64,000 nucleotides of DNA from Clostridia bacterium (GCA_017521565.1 JAFXCE010000011.1:62001-126000), one strand, 5' to 3'; positions 1 to 8,101 are shown, numbered from the stretch's first letter. Numbers and translations are program-made. Notes: a model not told the origin generated them from the letters alone.

Positions 1-1
1 G

Positions 2-1723
2 CTCAAGAATCTCGTTTCCAAGCGTTATAAGGAGACCCCGGCCGATTGTGTCATCGCCAGCCAGGCGCTGATGATGCGCGGCGGCTACATCAAGCCCGTC
101 GGCAACGGCATTTATACCCTGTTCCCGGTGACCAAGCGCATTACCTCCAAGATCGAGAAGATCATCCGCGAGGAGATGGACCGCATCGACGGCCAGGAGC
201 TGATGTTCCCGGTGGCGATGCCGGCGAGCATCTGGCAGGAGTCCGGCCGCTATGACTCCATCGGCAGCGAGCTGCTGCGCTTCACCGACCGCTCCGGCGC
301 GGGCATGGTGCTGGGCATGACCCATGAGGAAGCGTCCGTTCATTTCGTGCGCGACGTTGCCGACAGCTACACCCAGTATCCGTTCATGATCTATCAGATT
401 CAGACCAAGTTCCGCGATGAGCCGCGCTGCCGCGGCGGCCTGATCCGCGTGCGTGAATTCACCATGAAGGATGCGTACTCCTTCCACACCTCTCAGGAGG
501 ATCTGGAGCGCTACTATCAGGTCTGCTATGACGCGTACAACCGCATCTTCTTCCGTGCGGGCGTGGGCGACGTCGTCGCTGTCGCGTCCGACAGCGGCAT
601 GATGGGCGGCAAGGTTTCCCACGAGTATATGCTTCTCACTCCGGTCGGCGAGGATACCATCGTCCTGTGCCATGACTGCGACTATCGCGCTAACATGGAA
701 GCCGCGCCCTGCATCGTCACGAACGAGGCCGGCGAGATGGCGGAGCTCACCAAGGTTGAAACCCCGAACGTCAAGACCATTGAGGATCTGTGCGCGTTCC
801 TGAATGTGACTGCCAAGCAGTGCTGCAAGGCCGTCGTCTATCAGGAGAATCTGACCGACAAGTATGTCGTCGCCTTCCTGCGCGGAGATCTTGATATCAA
901 CGAGACCAAGCTGCGCAATCACATCAAGGCCGAGATCCATCCGGCGGAGATCACCATGGAGAGCGGCATCTGCGCCGGCTTCATCGGCCCGAAGGGCCTG
1001 CCGGCCGATGTTCGCGTGGTGTTTGATGCTTCCCTCAAGGGCGTGAATGCCTTTGTGACCGGCGCGAACGAGACCGACGCGCACTACACCGGCTTCAATA
1101 TCGCGCGCGAGATGGGCGAGGTGGAGTATGTCGATGTGGCAAAGGCGTATGACGGCGGCATTTGCCCGGTCTGCGGCAAGCCGAGCGTGTATACCTCTCG
1201 CGGCATCGAGGTCGGCAACATCTTCCAGCTGGGCACCAAGTACACCGAGAGCATGGGCATGACCTATGTCGATCAGGACGGCACCCTCAAGCACCCGATC
1301 ATGGGCTGCTATGGCATCGGCGTGGGCCGTCTGGCCGCTTCCGTGTGCGAGGCGCATCGCGACGATTATGGCCCGATCTGGCCGATCTCCATCGCGCCGT
1401 GGCAGGTGCATCTGTGCTCCCTGCGCGCGGACAATGAGGAGGTTGCCGCGATGTCTAAGAAGATCTATGACGAGCTGACCGCCAAGGGCGTTGAGGTCAT
1501 CTGGGATGACCGCAGTGTTTCCGCCGGCGTCATGTTCTCTGACGCCGACCTGTTCGGCGTGCCGGTGCGCGTGGTCGTCAGCCCGAAGGGCCTGAAGAAC
1601 GGCACCATCGAGATCTCCGCCCGCGACAAGTCCATGCAGGAGAAGAAGCCGGTGGACGAGGCCGTCGAGTTTGTGTACAACTACGTTGTGGATGAGCTGG
1701 CGAAACTCAACTGCCGCCTGTAA
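2..1723 (+). CDS. proS: Prolyl-tRNA synthetase, bacterial type, 5' end outside window
   Basis: Charges tRNA-Pro with proline in the cytoplasm. The frame is open to the left edge: codons from base 2 read LKNLVSKRYKETPAD, the usual N-terminus of bacterial ProRS minus a few residues, so the ATG at 71 is internal and only about 2-5 residues are missing. Class II features are visible: the TRSGAGM/THEE region, the RDEPR motif 2 region, and motif 3 near GCYGIGVGR. A central segment (about residues 230-390) corresponds to the editing (INS/YbaK-like) insertion of the bacterial-type enzyme. Length (about 574) fits the family. A strong hairpin terminator follows. Codon use is strongly C-ending, as in the other highly expressed genes here. 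Confidence 0.97.
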   Translation, partial: LKNLVSKRYKETPADCVIASQALMMRGGYIKPVGNGIYTLFPVTKRITSKIEKIIREEMDRIDGQELMFPVAMPASIWQESGRYDSIGSELLRFTDRSGAGMVLGMTHEEASVHFVRDVADSYTQYPFMIYQIQTKFRDEPRCRGGLIRVREFTMKDAYSFHTSQEDLERYYQVCYDAYNRIFFRAGVGDVVAVASDSGMMGGKVSHEYMLLTPVGEDTIVLCHDCDYRANMEAAPCIVTNEAGEMAELTKVETPNVKTIEDLCAFLNVTAKQCCKAVVYQENLTDKYVVAFLRGDLDINETKLRNHIKAEIHPAEITMESGICAGFIGPKGLPADVRVVFDASLKGVNAFVTGANETDAHYTGFNIAREMGEVEYVDVAKAYDGGICPVCGKPSVYTSRGIEVGNIFQLGTKYTESMGMTYVDQDGTLKHPIMGCYGIGVGRLAASVCEAHRDDYGPIWPISIAPWQVHLCSLRADNEEVAAMSKKIYDELTAKGVEVIWDDRSVSAGVMFSDADLFGVPVRVVVSPKGLKNGTIEISARDKSMQEKKPVDEAVEFVYNYVVDELAKLNCRL

Positions 1724-1735
1724 AAGCGAATCAAA

Positions 1736-1776
1736 AGCGGGCCGCTTTCCCATGCTGGGAGAGCGGCCCGCTTTGT
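1736..1776. terminator. Bidirectional intrinsic terminator
   Basis: Eleven-bp perfect stem AGCGGGCCGCT (1736-1746) with AGCGGCCCGCT (1762-1772), followed by a short T-rich stretch on the plus strand and preceded by A-rich sequence. It lies between the convergent proS and MmcQ-like genes and can serve both. Confidence 0.85.
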
Positions 1777-1777
1777 G

Positions 1778-2140
1778 TTATGTGTTTTGCCGCGCCCTTT
1801 TCTTTTTCGGCTTCGGTCCGACGAGTCTGTAGCTCTCGTCGATCAGATGCAGGATTTCGCTGTCGGTCATGCTGCCGTCGAGGATGATGGAGATCCAGTG
1901 CAGCTTATTCATGTGATAGGCCGGAACGACGGCGGGATAGACGGTCTTGAAGAAATCGCCCCAGTTGGGCTCGGCCTTGACGTTGATCCACACCCTGCCC
2001 TCGCGCTCATAGACCGAGGCGAACATCTTCTTGTTGCAGTGCCTGCGGATGACGGCCCAGCTGTCAAGCCCGAAAGGATAATCCTCATAGCTGTCCGGCA
2101 GCGTCAGGCAGGCGTCGATGGCTTCGCGGATCGTCTGCAT
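1778..2140 (-). CDS. MmcQ/YjbR family protein
   Basis: A 120-residue protein of the MmcQ/YjbR (CyaY-like fold) family, often labelled DNA-binding; no enzymatic activity is established for the family. The family layout is visible: a short N-terminal helix, the YPFG segment, a KMFA strand, NVKAEP, a VYPAVVPAYHMNKLHWISI stretch and a C-terminal DSEILHLIDESYRLV helix. I chose the ATG at 2140 because GGAGG lies 8 bases upstream and the family starts here; a longer open frame upstream is a shadow of the peptidase gene. It begins one base after the peptidase stop, so the two genes are probably translationally coupled. It ends in a basic tail at a shared terminator. Confidence 0.85.
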   Translation of the reverse strand: MQTIREAIDACLTLPDSYEDYPFGLDSWAVIRRHCNKKMFASVYEREGRVWINVKAEPNWGDFFKTVYPAVVPAYHMNKLHWISIILDGSMTDSEILHLIDESYRLVGPKPKKKRARQNT

Positions 2141-2141
2141 A

Positions 2142-3023
2142 TCATGCGCCTCCTTCGCCCGGCGTGCTTTCCTGCGCACGGGAGATGATGTAGAAGGAAT
2201 AGATGTGGATGTTCGGTACGTTTTCAAGCCGCACGCGGAAGAAGCCCGGTTCGAGGATTTCGATATACCCGTTTTTATCCCTGCGGTATTGCGCGCGCAT
2301 ATCGGAATCCATGATGTACAGGTATTCATCGTCTGCGCCGGCGAGGAAGAGATAGTGCGATGTGTCGGTGAAGATGCCCTTTTTGACGGTGGTGATGACG
2401 CTTGCGCCGGCGCGCAGCGCAGCGAGCGCAGTATCCCAGTCCTTTGCGCCGAGATAATCAAGGCCGTAATCGTCTGCGAGCGCATTGAACAGGAAGATCT
2501 TGGTGCCGTCCTCGTCTTTCAGCCGGAGCTGATACGTATGATCGTTGTTGCCGGTTGCATACGAGGCAAAGACCACGGGCAGCCACTGGAAGAACTCCTC
2601 TCCGCTGGCGGGGGAGTATTCGCGGTGTCGGGGGTCGCTGGTGCCGTATCTCGTGCGGCGGTAGCGTTCGTCGCAGAAATCGCCGTTGACCGAGCAGGAA
2701 CAGAAGGCATAGTCCTTGACAGAACCCTTGGCATGGGCGAGCAGCGCGGGCAGATCGTCCGGACTCAGCTGCTTAGCGATGGCCATGGCGGCGGTTGTCG
2801 GGCCGCAGCCCCCGTCGCGGAAGCGCCGCCGCGTCTTGGTGGGATTGGGTTCATAATACATGTTTTCCCAAAGCGGATCCGTCTGCGCATAATACTGCAC
2901 AGGGCCGACGCCGGGCACGTCAATCGGGCGGCTGTAGGCATCAAAGTCTTGCTGGGCCTGTTTGGCCAGTGCGATGCACGGCAGAGCAAGCAGGAGCAGA
3001 GCGATTGTCAGAATTCGTTTCAT
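2142..3023 (-). CDS. Secreted C39-like cysteine peptidase family protein
   Basis: A 293-residue exported protein. Residues 1-21 form a signal peptide (MKRILTIALLLLALPCIALA). The mature part contains the peptidase C39-like signature: a Gln-rich entry, then GGCGPTTAAMAI with the probable catalytic Cys, followed far downstream by SHYLFLAG (His) and an Asp-containing strand. This is the papain-like Cys-His-Asp order of Peptidase_C39_2 proteins. I chose the ATG at 3023 because GGAGG lies 9 bases upstream and the signal peptide starts there. Its substrate is unknown; a role in envelope or peptide processing is inference. It is the first gene of a two-gene unit with the MmcQ-like gene, and its 5' region contains a perfect 24-bp dyad. 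Confidence 0.8.
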   Translation of the reverse strand: MKRILTIALLLLALPCIALAKQAQQDFDAYSRPIDVPGVGPVQYYAQTDPLWENMYYEPNPTKTRRRFRDGGCGPTTAAMAIAKQLSPDDLPALLAHAKGSVKDYAFCSCSVNGDFCDERYRRTRYGTSDPRHREYSPASGEEFFQWLPVVFASYATGNNDHTYQLRLKDEDGTKIFLFNALADDYGLDYLGAKDWDTALAALRAGASVITTVKKGIFTDTSHYLFLAGADDEYLYIMDSDMRAQYRRDKNGYIEILEPGFFRVRLENVPNIHIYSFYIISRAQESTPGEGGA

Positions 3024-3052
3024 CACAGCCGGCCTCCGTTTCAAAGTGATGT

Positions 3053-3076
3053 GCGTATACAAAAAACAGTATACGC
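3053..3076. promoter_or_regulatory. Perfect inverted repeat in divergent intergenic region
   Basis: GCGTATAC (3053-3060), eight bases, GTATACGC (3069-3076). It sits between the divergent peptidase gene and deoC, about 30 bases upstream of the peptidase start. On the minus strand the right arm contains TATACT, a possible -10. It could be an operator or a leader hairpin; no regulator can be named. Confidence 0.5.
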
Positions 3077-3124
3077 CAATTTGCCTGAAAAGGGAAGGAG
3101 GAAAAGTTATCCGGTCGTCCGCCG

Positions 3125-3153
3125 TTGCATGAACGCATCATCTGCGGTATAAT
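3125..3153 (+). promoter_or_regulatory. Sigma-A promoter of deoC
   Basis: TTGCAT (3125-3130), 17-bp spacer, perfect TATAAT (3148-3153), 24 bases before the deoC start. Confidence 0.8.
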
Positions 3154-3176
3154 GAAAGAAAAATGCAGGAGGCATC

Positions 3177-3854
3177 ATGATGGAGCTGAAAACCATTCTT
3201 TCCATGGTCGATCATACATTGCTTAAGCCTGAATCCACCTGGCCGCAGATTCAGGAGATCTGCGACGATGCGATTCAATACGGCACCGCCACGGTCTGTA
3301 TTCCGGCGAGCTATGTCGCCCGCTGCAAGGCATATATGCAGGAAAAGGGCAGCAGCGTTGGCGTTTGCACGGTCATCGGCTTCCCGACAGGGTATTCCAC
3401 CACGGCGGCCAAGGTCTTTGAGGCGGCGGACGCGGTGGCTGGCGGCGCGGATGAGGTTGACATGGTCATCAACATCGGCATGCTCAAGGACGGACGGGAC
3501 GACGAGGTCCTTGCTGAGATCAATGCGATCAAGGATGCCTGCAGCGGCAGACCGCTCAAGGTCATCATCGAGACCTGTCTGCTTACGCGGCAGGAGAAGA
3601 TCCGCATGTGTGAAATCGTGAATCAATCCAAGGCAGACTTCATCAAGACCAGCACGGGCTTCTCGACTGCGGGCGCGACGTTTGACGATGTTGCCCTGAT
3701 GGCGGAGCATATGCAGCCGGGCAAGGGAATCAAGGCGGCCGGCGGCATTTCCAGCCTTGACGACGCGGAGAAATTCATCGCGCTGGGCGCGACGCGCCTG
3801 GGCACCAGCCGCATTGTCAAGATCGTCAAAAACGAAGAGGCGACCGGCTATTAA
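3177..3854 (+). CDS. deoC: Deoxyribose-phosphate aldolase
   Basis: Cleaves 2-deoxyribose 5-phosphate to glyceraldehyde 3-phosphate and acetaldehyde in deoxynucleoside catabolism (cytoplasm). The 225-residue length is normal for the family. Class I aldolase features: DHTLLKP near the N-terminus, the GFPTG loop, [11 protein letters not shown], the Schiff-base lysine K157 in DFIKTSTGF, and a second lysine K186 in GIKAAGG. Two consecutive ATGs (3177 and 3180) follow AGGAGG; either could be used. It is monocistronic, with its own consensus promoter. The start of the rplU promoter lies only 45 bases after its stop, and no clear terminator separates them. Confidence 0.96.
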   Translation: MMELKTILSMVDHTLLKPESTWPQIQEICDDAIQYGTATVCIPASYVARCKAYMQEKGSSVGVCTVIGFPTGYSTTAAKVFEAADAVAGGADEVDMVINIGMLKDGRDDEVLAEINAIKDACSGRPLKVIIETCLLTRQEKIRMCEIVNQSKADFIKTSTGFSTAGATFDDVALMAEHMQPGKGIKAAGGISSLDDAEKFIALGATRLGTSRIVKIVKNEEATGY

Positions 3855-3899
3855 GCGCTCGGTTTTCTAAAAAATAGCAGGAAAAAGTGTCAAAAAACG

Positions 3900-3928
3900 T
3901 TGACAGCGGAAGCATTTGCTGGTATCAT
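3900..3928 (+). promoter_or_regulatory. Strong sigma-A promoter of rplU operon
   Basis: Perfect TTGACA (3900-3905), 17-bp spacer, TATCAT (3923-3928). This is the expected strong promoter for a ribosomal-protein operon. Confidence 0.85.
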
Positions 3929-3934
3929 AGGAAG

Positions 3935-4018
3935 GCAAGCCGCTCGGGGCTGGTTTGTTAAAGTGCGCAGAAATCTGCGCCTACCTAAACCCGGCGAGTA
4001 AATATTAGGAGGCACCAT
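3935..4018 (+). ncRNA. L21-type ribosomal leader
   Basis: The 5' leader of rplU holds nested pairings resembling the Firmicutes L21 leader: CTCG (about 3942) with CGAG (about 3994), GGTTT with AAACC, and an inner GCGCAG-AAAT-CTGCGC hairpin. In that family the leader is thought to mediate feedback by L21. The assignment rests on pattern memory; a covariance-model search (Rfam L21_leader) would decide it. Confidence 0.6.
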
Positions 4019-4324
4019 ATGTACGCTATTATTGCGACTGGTGGCAAGCAGTACCGCGTGAGTGAGGGCGACGTGCTCTACATCGAGAAGATCGATGCCG
4101 AAGTCGACTCCACCGTCTCTTTTGACGTTCTGCTCCTGGGCAACGAGGGCGACGTCAAGGTTGGCACCCCGGTTGTCGAGGGTGTGAAGGTTGAGGGCAA
4201 GGTCGTCGGCCAGGTTCGTGGCGACAAGATCATCGTCTTCAAGTACAAGTCCAAGAAGAACTATCGCCGTAAGCAGGGCCATCGTCAGCCGTACACCAAG
4301 GTGGAAATCACCAAGATCGGCTAA
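4019..4324 (+). CDS. rplU: 50S ribosomal protein L21
   Basis: Structural protein of the large subunit that binds 23S rRNA. 101 residues, normal for the family. It begins [14 protein letters not shown], the hallmark start, and contains the family's [33 protein letters not shown] segment with its rRNA-binding basic loop. TAGGAGG precedes the ATG. First gene of rplU-prp-rpmA, the conserved Firmicutes order, and transcribed from the strong promoter at 3900. Confidence 0.98.
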   Translation: MYAIIATGGKQYRVSEGDVLYIEKIDAEVDSTVSFDVLLLGNEGDVKVGTPVVEGVKVEGKVVGQVRGDKIIVFKYKSKKNYRRKQGHRQPYTKVEITKIG

Positions 4325-4330
4325 TTCGCG

Positions 4331-4708
4331 ATGACCACCATCACGGTCTATACTCTTGACGGCGGCATGCTCAAAGGCTATGAGGCCGGAGGACATGCAG
4401 GCGGCAAGAGAATACGGGGATATGATCTGGTTTGCTGCGCGGTATCCGCGCTGACGCAGACCGGCGTGAACGCCCTTTGCTCGGTGGCCGGGGTTACACC
4501 GGAGGTCGAGGTCAGGGACGGATATCTGAAATGCATCCTGCCTGAGGGCATGGATGAAAAGCAGAACATGGACGCGCAGATCGTCCTCCGTACGATCATG
4601 ACAGGACTGACAGACATTCAGAAAATCTATCCGAACCTGATTCGGATACAGCAAAAAGAATGGAGGCAAGCAGATGCTTACGATGAATCTTCAGCTCTTC
4701 GCGCATAA
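4331..4708 (+). CDS. prp: Ribosomal-processing cysteine protease Prp
   Basis: Prp removes the N-terminal extension of ribosomal protein L27 in Firmicutes. The 125-residue protein carries the family signature GHA at residues 21-23 (catalytic His22) and DLVCCAVS at 32-39, where Cys35 aligns with the catalytic cysteine. It lies between rplU and rpmA as in S. aureus and relatives. No canonical Shine-Dalgarno precedes the ATG, which is 6 bases after the rplU stop, so translation is probably coupled. The gene runs 35 bases into rpmA, and its last residues are encoded by the L27 start region. It was formerly called YsxB. Confidence 0.92.
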   Translation: MTTITVYTLDGGMLKGYEAGGHAGGKRIRGYDLVCCAVSALTQTGVNALCSVAGVTPEVEVRDGYLKCILPEGMDEKQNMDAQIVLRTIMTGLTDIQKIYPNLIRIQQKEWRQADAYDESSALRA

Positions 4709-4958
4709 GAAGGGCACCGGTTCTTCCCATAACGGCCGCGACAGCGAGTCTAAGCGACTCGGCGCCAAGCGTGCGGACGGCCAGTTCGTTCTGGCGGGCA
4801 ACATCCTGTACCGTCAGCGTGGTACCCACATTCATCCCGGCAACAACTGCGGCATCGGCGGCGACGACACCCTGTTCGCCCTGGTGGACGGCGTGGTTCG
4901 CTTCGAGCGCAAGGGCAAGAACAAGACCCAGTGCTCCGTGTACCCGGTCGCGCAGTAA
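4674..4958 (+). CDS. rpmA: 50S ribosomal protein L27 with cleavable extension
   Basis: Large-subunit protein near the peptidyl-transferase centre. The 94-residue protein starts MLTMNLQLF, then AHKKGTGSS. The first nine residues match the Firmicutes extension that Prp cuts after the hydrophobic-Phe motif, exposing the functional N-terminus AHKKG. GGAGG lies about 10 bases upstream, inside prp. The body ([26 protein letters not shown]) is typical. Followed by an intrinsic terminator. The usual downstream partner obg is not present here. Confidence 0.97.
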   Translation: MLTMNLQLFAHKKGTGSSHNGRDSESKRLGAKRADGQFVLAGNILYRQRGTHIHPGNNCGIGGDDTLFALVDGVVRFERKGKNKTQCSVYPVAQ

Positions 4959-4996
4959 TCCGATCAGCAATTGAATTGCGATTGAATGAGGAAATG

Positions 4997-5029
4997 ACAG
5001 AGCATCGAGTTTCGGTGCTCTGTTTTTTG
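4997..5029 (+). terminator. Intrinsic terminator after rpmA
   Basis: Stem ACAGAGCA (4997-5004) with TGCTCTGT (5016-5023), then a T-run TTTTTTG. It ends the rplU-prp-rpmA operon. Confidence 0.85.
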
Positions 5030-5059
5030 TTTGCTCAGAAGAACCGTGGAAAACAGCAG

Positions 5060-5148
5060 GCTGCCGGCTGTATCGCCGACAAAGTACTGTAAATCTTGCA
5101 TGTTTGCGGATGAGGCCGATACTTCTCAAATAGATTTACATAACAAAA
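5060..5148. repeat. 89-bp structured interspersed repeat, copy 1
   Basis: Non-coding 89-bp element, about 75% identical by eye to the element at 8747-8835 and of the same length. Shared blocks: GCTGCCGG at one end, CCGACAAA, CTGTAAA, TTTGC, and GATTTACATAACAAAA at the other end. Two stems can form: TGTAAATC with GATTTACA enclosing the centre, and CGGC with GCCG near the left end. It lies between the rpmA terminator and the terminator of the small membrane protein gene. Confidence 0.7.
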
Positions 5149-5171
5149 AAACACGCCGGATTTCCGGCGTG
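5144..5171 (-). terminator. Intrinsic terminator of small membrane protein gene
   Basis: On the minus strand CACGCCGGA (arms 5163-5171 and 5152-5160) forms a 9-bp GC-rich stem with a tiny loop, followed by seven T (5144-5150). The T-run coincides with the end of the 89-bp repeat. Confidence 0.85.
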
Positions 5172-5195
5172 CAGAGGTTGCGTCTGTGTGAAAGA

Positions 5196-5342
5196 TTAGT
5201 ACAGAGAGGTCAGGGTAGAAGCCTTATACTCGGTACGCAGATAGCTGCCCACTTCGCGGGAATCAGCATGGTGGCCGTCGATCATGGACAGGAGCATATA
5301 AGCGCCACAGAGGATGGTCAGAACGAAAAGAACAGTCAGCAT
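5196..5342 (-). CDS. 48-residue small single-pass membrane protein
   Basis: A short gene supported by its context rather than by homology. On the minus strand a consensus promoter (5420-5448), a GTGAGG ribosome-binding site 8 bases before ATG, a 48-codon frame ending TAA, and a strong terminator follow in the right order and spacing. The protein starts MLTVLFVLTILCGAYMLLSM, a single hydrophobic segment at about residues 2-20. It continues with a hydrophilic tail (DGHHADSREVG..LRTEYKAS..SLY). I do not recognise it. It could be a membrane-anchored regulator or a small subunit; function unknown. Confidence 0.7.
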   Translation of the reverse strand: MLTVLFVLTILCGAYMLLSMIDGHHADSREVGSYLRTEYKASTLTSLY

Positions 5343-5691
5343 AGGAATGCCTCACTTTCATTATTTTGCAAGTTGATGTTGGAGCTGGTTTTTCGTGCTC
5401 AGCTCTTGTTTGTGAGGCCATTATAGCACGGAAAAACGGAATTGTACACCGTTTTTTCTAAAAATATCAAGAAAATTTTGCGTTTGACAGAAAATTCATC
5501 CGGAGGGGTCGCAGGCCTGTATGCGTGGTGAAATTTGCAGTTCTCGACCTGCCAAGTTGCATGTAAGCTGCAAAAATGGAGAATAAAATGCAGGATATAC
5601 GTGAATAAAATTCATCTATAAAGAATTTGACATGAAAAGGCGGGAACTAGCTGTGTTCAGAAAGAAAAACAAAAAGCGGCCGAAAGACCGC
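5343..5691. other. Intergenic region with one promoter
   Basis: Apart from the leader and promoter of the small membrane gene (to 5448) and the hairpin at 5670-5700, I see no gene here. 5449-5669 is AT-richer than its surroundings. It contains a TTTGCAG/CTGCAAA inverted repeat (about 5535-5575) that I cannot assign. Confidence 0.5.
5420..5448 (-). promoter_or_regulatory. Sigma-A promoter of small membrane protein gene
   Basis: Minus strand: TGTACA (5443-5448), 17-bp spacer, perfect TATAAT (5420-5425). The leader to the ATG at 5342 is about 70 bases. Confidence 0.7.
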
Positions 5692-5700
5692 TTATTTTTT
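5670..5700. terminator. Bidirectional hairpin at 3' end of nth
   Basis: AAGCGG (5674-5679) pairs with CCGCTT (5688-5693) around a GAAA-containing loop, with A-rich sequence on the left and T-rich sequence on the right. It overlaps the nth stop codon (5692-5694). Confidence 0.7.
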
Positions 5701-6339
5701 GCCTTTGGGGTTGCCGCTCGCGTATTCGCACCAGCTGGAAAGCGTGCAGCTTTCGCAGGCGGGCTTTCGCGCGGTGCAAACGCGCCTGCCGTGAAAAATG
5801 ATCCAGTGGTGCGCAAGGCTCCATTGATCTTTGGGAATGTTCTGCATGAGCTGCATCTCGGTCTTGAGCACGTCGCCGGCATCGGCGAGGCCCAGCCGGT
5901 TGGAAACGCGAAAGACATGCGTATCCACCGCGATGGCGTCCGCGCCGAAGGCGCAGCTCATCACGACATTGGCAGTCTTTCTGCCTACGCCGGGCAGCTG
6001 CGTCAACTTCTCGTGGTCGGCGGGAACCTCTCCGCTGTAATGCTCGACCAGTGCGCGTGCGGTCATCACGAGGTTTTTGGCCTTGTTGTGATACAGGCCG
6101 CAGGTTTTGATGAAAGGCTCCACGTCGAGGGGATCGGCGGCTGCCAGCGCGTGCGCATCGGGATAAGCGGCAAACAGCGCAGGCGTAACCATGTTCACCT
6201 TGACATCTGTGCATTGAGCCGATAGGATCACGGCGACGAGCAGCTGATAAGGATTTTGAAAATGCAGCGCGGGCTTGGCATCGGGATAAAGGCGCCGAAG
6301 CTCTGCAAGAATCCGGGAATATGTTTCGGTGCTTGGCAT
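5692..6339 (-). CDS. nth: Endonuclease III, DNA glycosylase/AP lyase
   Basis: Excises oxidised pyrimidines and nicks abasic sites in base-excision repair. The 215-residue protein has the whole signature. The helix-hairpin-helix is LPGVGRKTANVVM (about 115-127) with catalytic Lys121. Asp139 is in AVDTHVFRV. The [4Fe-4S] cluster cysteines C188-X6-C195-X2-C198-X5-C204 sit near the C-terminus. The start at 6339 is chosen for GGAGG 8 bases upstream; an upstream in-frame ATG lacks one. It ends in a short basic tail and a hairpin that overlaps the stop codon. Confidence 0.96.
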   Translation of the reverse strand: MPSTETYSRILAELRRLYPDAKPALHFQNPYQLLVAVILSAQCTDVKVNMVTPALFAAYPDAHALAAADPLDVEPFIKTCGLYHNKAKNLVMTARALVEHYSGEVPADHEKLTQLPGVGRKTANVVMSCAFGADAIAVDTHVFRVSNRLGLADAGDVLKTEMQLMQNIPKDQWSLAHHWIIFHGRRVCTARKPACESCTLSSWCEYASGNPKGKK

Positions 6340-6408
6340 CTGACCAGCCTCCTTTGTCGGGCTGGCTTCATTATATCTGCCAAGACGCCAAAAGGCAAGC
6401 GGCACGGC

Positions 6409-6684
6409 TTATCCCAGTCTCAGCGGCGTGAGACGCATTTGTCTGGTCCCGTAGTGATCCACACGATAAAAGCCGACCAGCGCGCCGGGATTCAGCCTGC
6501 GGTAGATATGGAGCACCTGCGGCGTCTGTGCAAGGCTGAAGCGAACGGAAAGTCCGCAGCCCATGGCGACTTCGCGGGGGGTAGAGATGATGCCGGCCTC
6601 CAGCCCGGCACGGCGCAGGGCATCCTCGAGGCGGAGTACCTGTGTGCGCGAGCGGAAAGCGGCAATGCCAAAGGTTGATTGCAT
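6409..6684 (-). CDS. DUF3343 protein, putative Se/S carrier-like
   Basis: A 91-residue protein matching the DUF3343 pattern: an N-terminal hydrophobic strand followed by a helix (A..LE.ALRRAGL), STPREV..GCGLSVRF with a Cys-Gly, and a C-terminal basic strand. Such proteins are annotated as putative Se/S carrier-like and are often linked to desulfurase or selenium genes. The ATG at 6684 is preferred because GGGAGG lies about 9 bases upstream; the ATG at 6690 is too close to that site. It is divergent from the cysteine desulfurase gene with 91 bases between them, which supports a joint role in sulfur or selenium transfer (inference). Confidence 0.75.
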   Translation of the reverse strand: MQSTFGIAAFRSRTQVLRLEDALRRAGLEAGIISTPREVAMGCGLSVRFSLAQTPQVLHIYRRLNPGALVGFYRVDHYGTRQMRLTPLRLG

Positions 6685-6775
6685 GATCATTCCCTCCCAG
6701 GGTCTACCTGACGGCGGACCTCATATGCTTTATCGTATGATTGGGGTCAAGAGGCTGTGAAGCGGGGGGACGGAA

Positions 6776-7912
6776 ATGATTTATCTGGATAATGCGGCGA
6801 CCAGCTACCCGAAGCCTAAGTGCGTTACGGATGCGATGGCGGCGGCGCTTACACGCTGCGGGGCAAATCCGGGGCGCGGAGGACACAGGCTCAGCCTCGC
6901 GGCAGGGCGGATTGTCGAGGGCTGCCGTGAGGCGATTGCGCAGATGCTGGGGGAAAGCGACGCATCGCGCGTCGCATTTGCGTGCAATGCGACGGACGCG
7001 CTGAATATGGCGATTCACGGTGTGCTGCGCACGGGCGATCATGTCGTATCCACGTTGATTGAGCATAATTCGGTGCTTCGCCCTCTGTCGGAACTTTCGC
7101 GGGCGGGCGCGATCACGCTGACGCTGGTTGCCCCGGACGCGCAGGGGCGCATCAGCGCGCAGGAGATCGAGCGGGCGATGCTGCCGGGCACGCGGCTGGT
7201 GGCGATGACGCATATGTCTAACGTGCTCGGCACAGCGCAGGATGCAGCAGCTGTGGGCGAGGTATGCCGCAGGCGCGGTGCGCTGCTGCTGCTTGACTGC
7301 GCGCAGACAGCGGGTCACCTGCCGCTTGAGCCGGCAAAGTGGGGCGTATCGCTGCTGGCGATGCCGGGGCATAAGGGGCTTCTGGGGCCGCATGGCACGG
7401 GCGCGCTGTGGATGGCGGCGGGGGTAGAGGCCGCTCCGCTTCGGCAGGGCGGAACGGGCTCCGCGTCGGAGAGCATGTTCCAGCCGCGGATGATGCCCGA
7501 TAGCCTGGAATCCGGCACGCTGAATCTGCCGGGCATTGCCGGGCTGCATGCCGGGCTGCGCGTGGCGATGGCCCGGCGGGAGGAGGCGCATGCGCGGTGT
7601 ACGGCGCTTTGTTCGCTCCTGCGGGAGGAACTGCTCAACCTGCCGGGAATCCGCGTGTACACGCCAAGGGGAGCGTCTTTGGTGAGCTTTAACTTGCCGG
7701 GCATAGGCTCGCAGGCGGCGGCGGATCTGCTGGATGAACAGGATATGGCGGTGCGCGGCGGGCTGCACTGTGCGCCGGGCGTACACCGGCTTCTGGGGAC
7801 GCTTGAGGGCGGCGCAATCCGCGTGAGCCCGGGGATGTATAATACGCGGGAGAATATTCTGGCGTTTGTGCGTGCTGTTCGGATGCTGATGCGCGAACAT
7901 GTGGTCAGATGA
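6776..7912 (+). CDS. Cysteine desulfurase-like aminotransferase class V protein
   Basis: PLP-dependent protein that should mobilise sulfur (or selenium) from cysteine. At 378 residues it has [12 protein letters not shown] at the start, ATDALN and IEHNSV (cofactor-stacking His97), DCAQTAGH, the PLP lysine K200 in [12 protein letters not shown], and a catalytic-loop Cys332 in RGGLHCAP. This is the family of short desulfurases distinct from IscS/SufS (TIGR01977-like). Its divergent neighbour is DUF3343, a known companion. No IscU or SufU gene is nearby. ATG is preceded by GGGGGGACGGAA, a weak ribosome-binding site. No clear terminator follows. Confidence 0.9.
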   Translation: MIYLDNAATSYPKPKCVTDAMAAALTRCGANPGRGGHRLSLAAGRIVEGCREAIAQMLGESDASRVAFACNATDALNMAIHGVLRTGDHVVSTLIEHNSVLRPLSELSRAGAITLTLVAPDAQGRISAQEIERAMLPGTRLVAMTHMSNVLGTAQDAAAVGEVCRRRGALLLLDCAQTAGHLPLEPAKWGVSLLAMPGHKGLLGPHGTGALWMAAGVEAAPLRQGGTGSASESMFQPRMMPDSLESGTLNLPGIAGLHAGLRVAMARREEAHARCTALCSLLREELLNLPGIRVYTPRGASLVSFNLPGIGSQAAADLLDEQDMAVRGGLHCAPGVHRLLGTLEGGAIRVSPGMYNTRENILAFVRAVRMLMREHVVR

Positions 7913-8007
7913 TGAAGGCGAAATTCGGAATAAAGCCGAAAAGTGAAAGAAAATGCATAAAAAGATCATATAATTGCAAGAATGAAACGATTTGAGTCAA
8001 AGAGTCC

Positions 8008-8036
8008 TTGCCAAGACGGGAAACGATTGGTATAAT
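8008..8036 (+). promoter_or_regulatory. Sigma-A promoter of ANTAR gene
   Basis: TTGCCA (8008-8013), 17-bp spacer, perfect TATAAT (8031-8036), about 65 bases before the start codon. Confidence 0.8.
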
Positions 8037-8101
8037 AACGGGGTACAGTTTTGAAGGATGCCGCATAACTGCGGATAAAAATACAAATAGGAGTGCTGAT
8101 C

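Noticed and set aside
71..73. ATG at 71 as proS start
   Set aside because: The conserved ProRS N-terminus continues upstream in frame to the window edge.
5449..5660. Possible sporulation-type promoter (TGAATA near 5600)
   Set aside because: No matching -10 at the right distance and no gene downstream on that strand.
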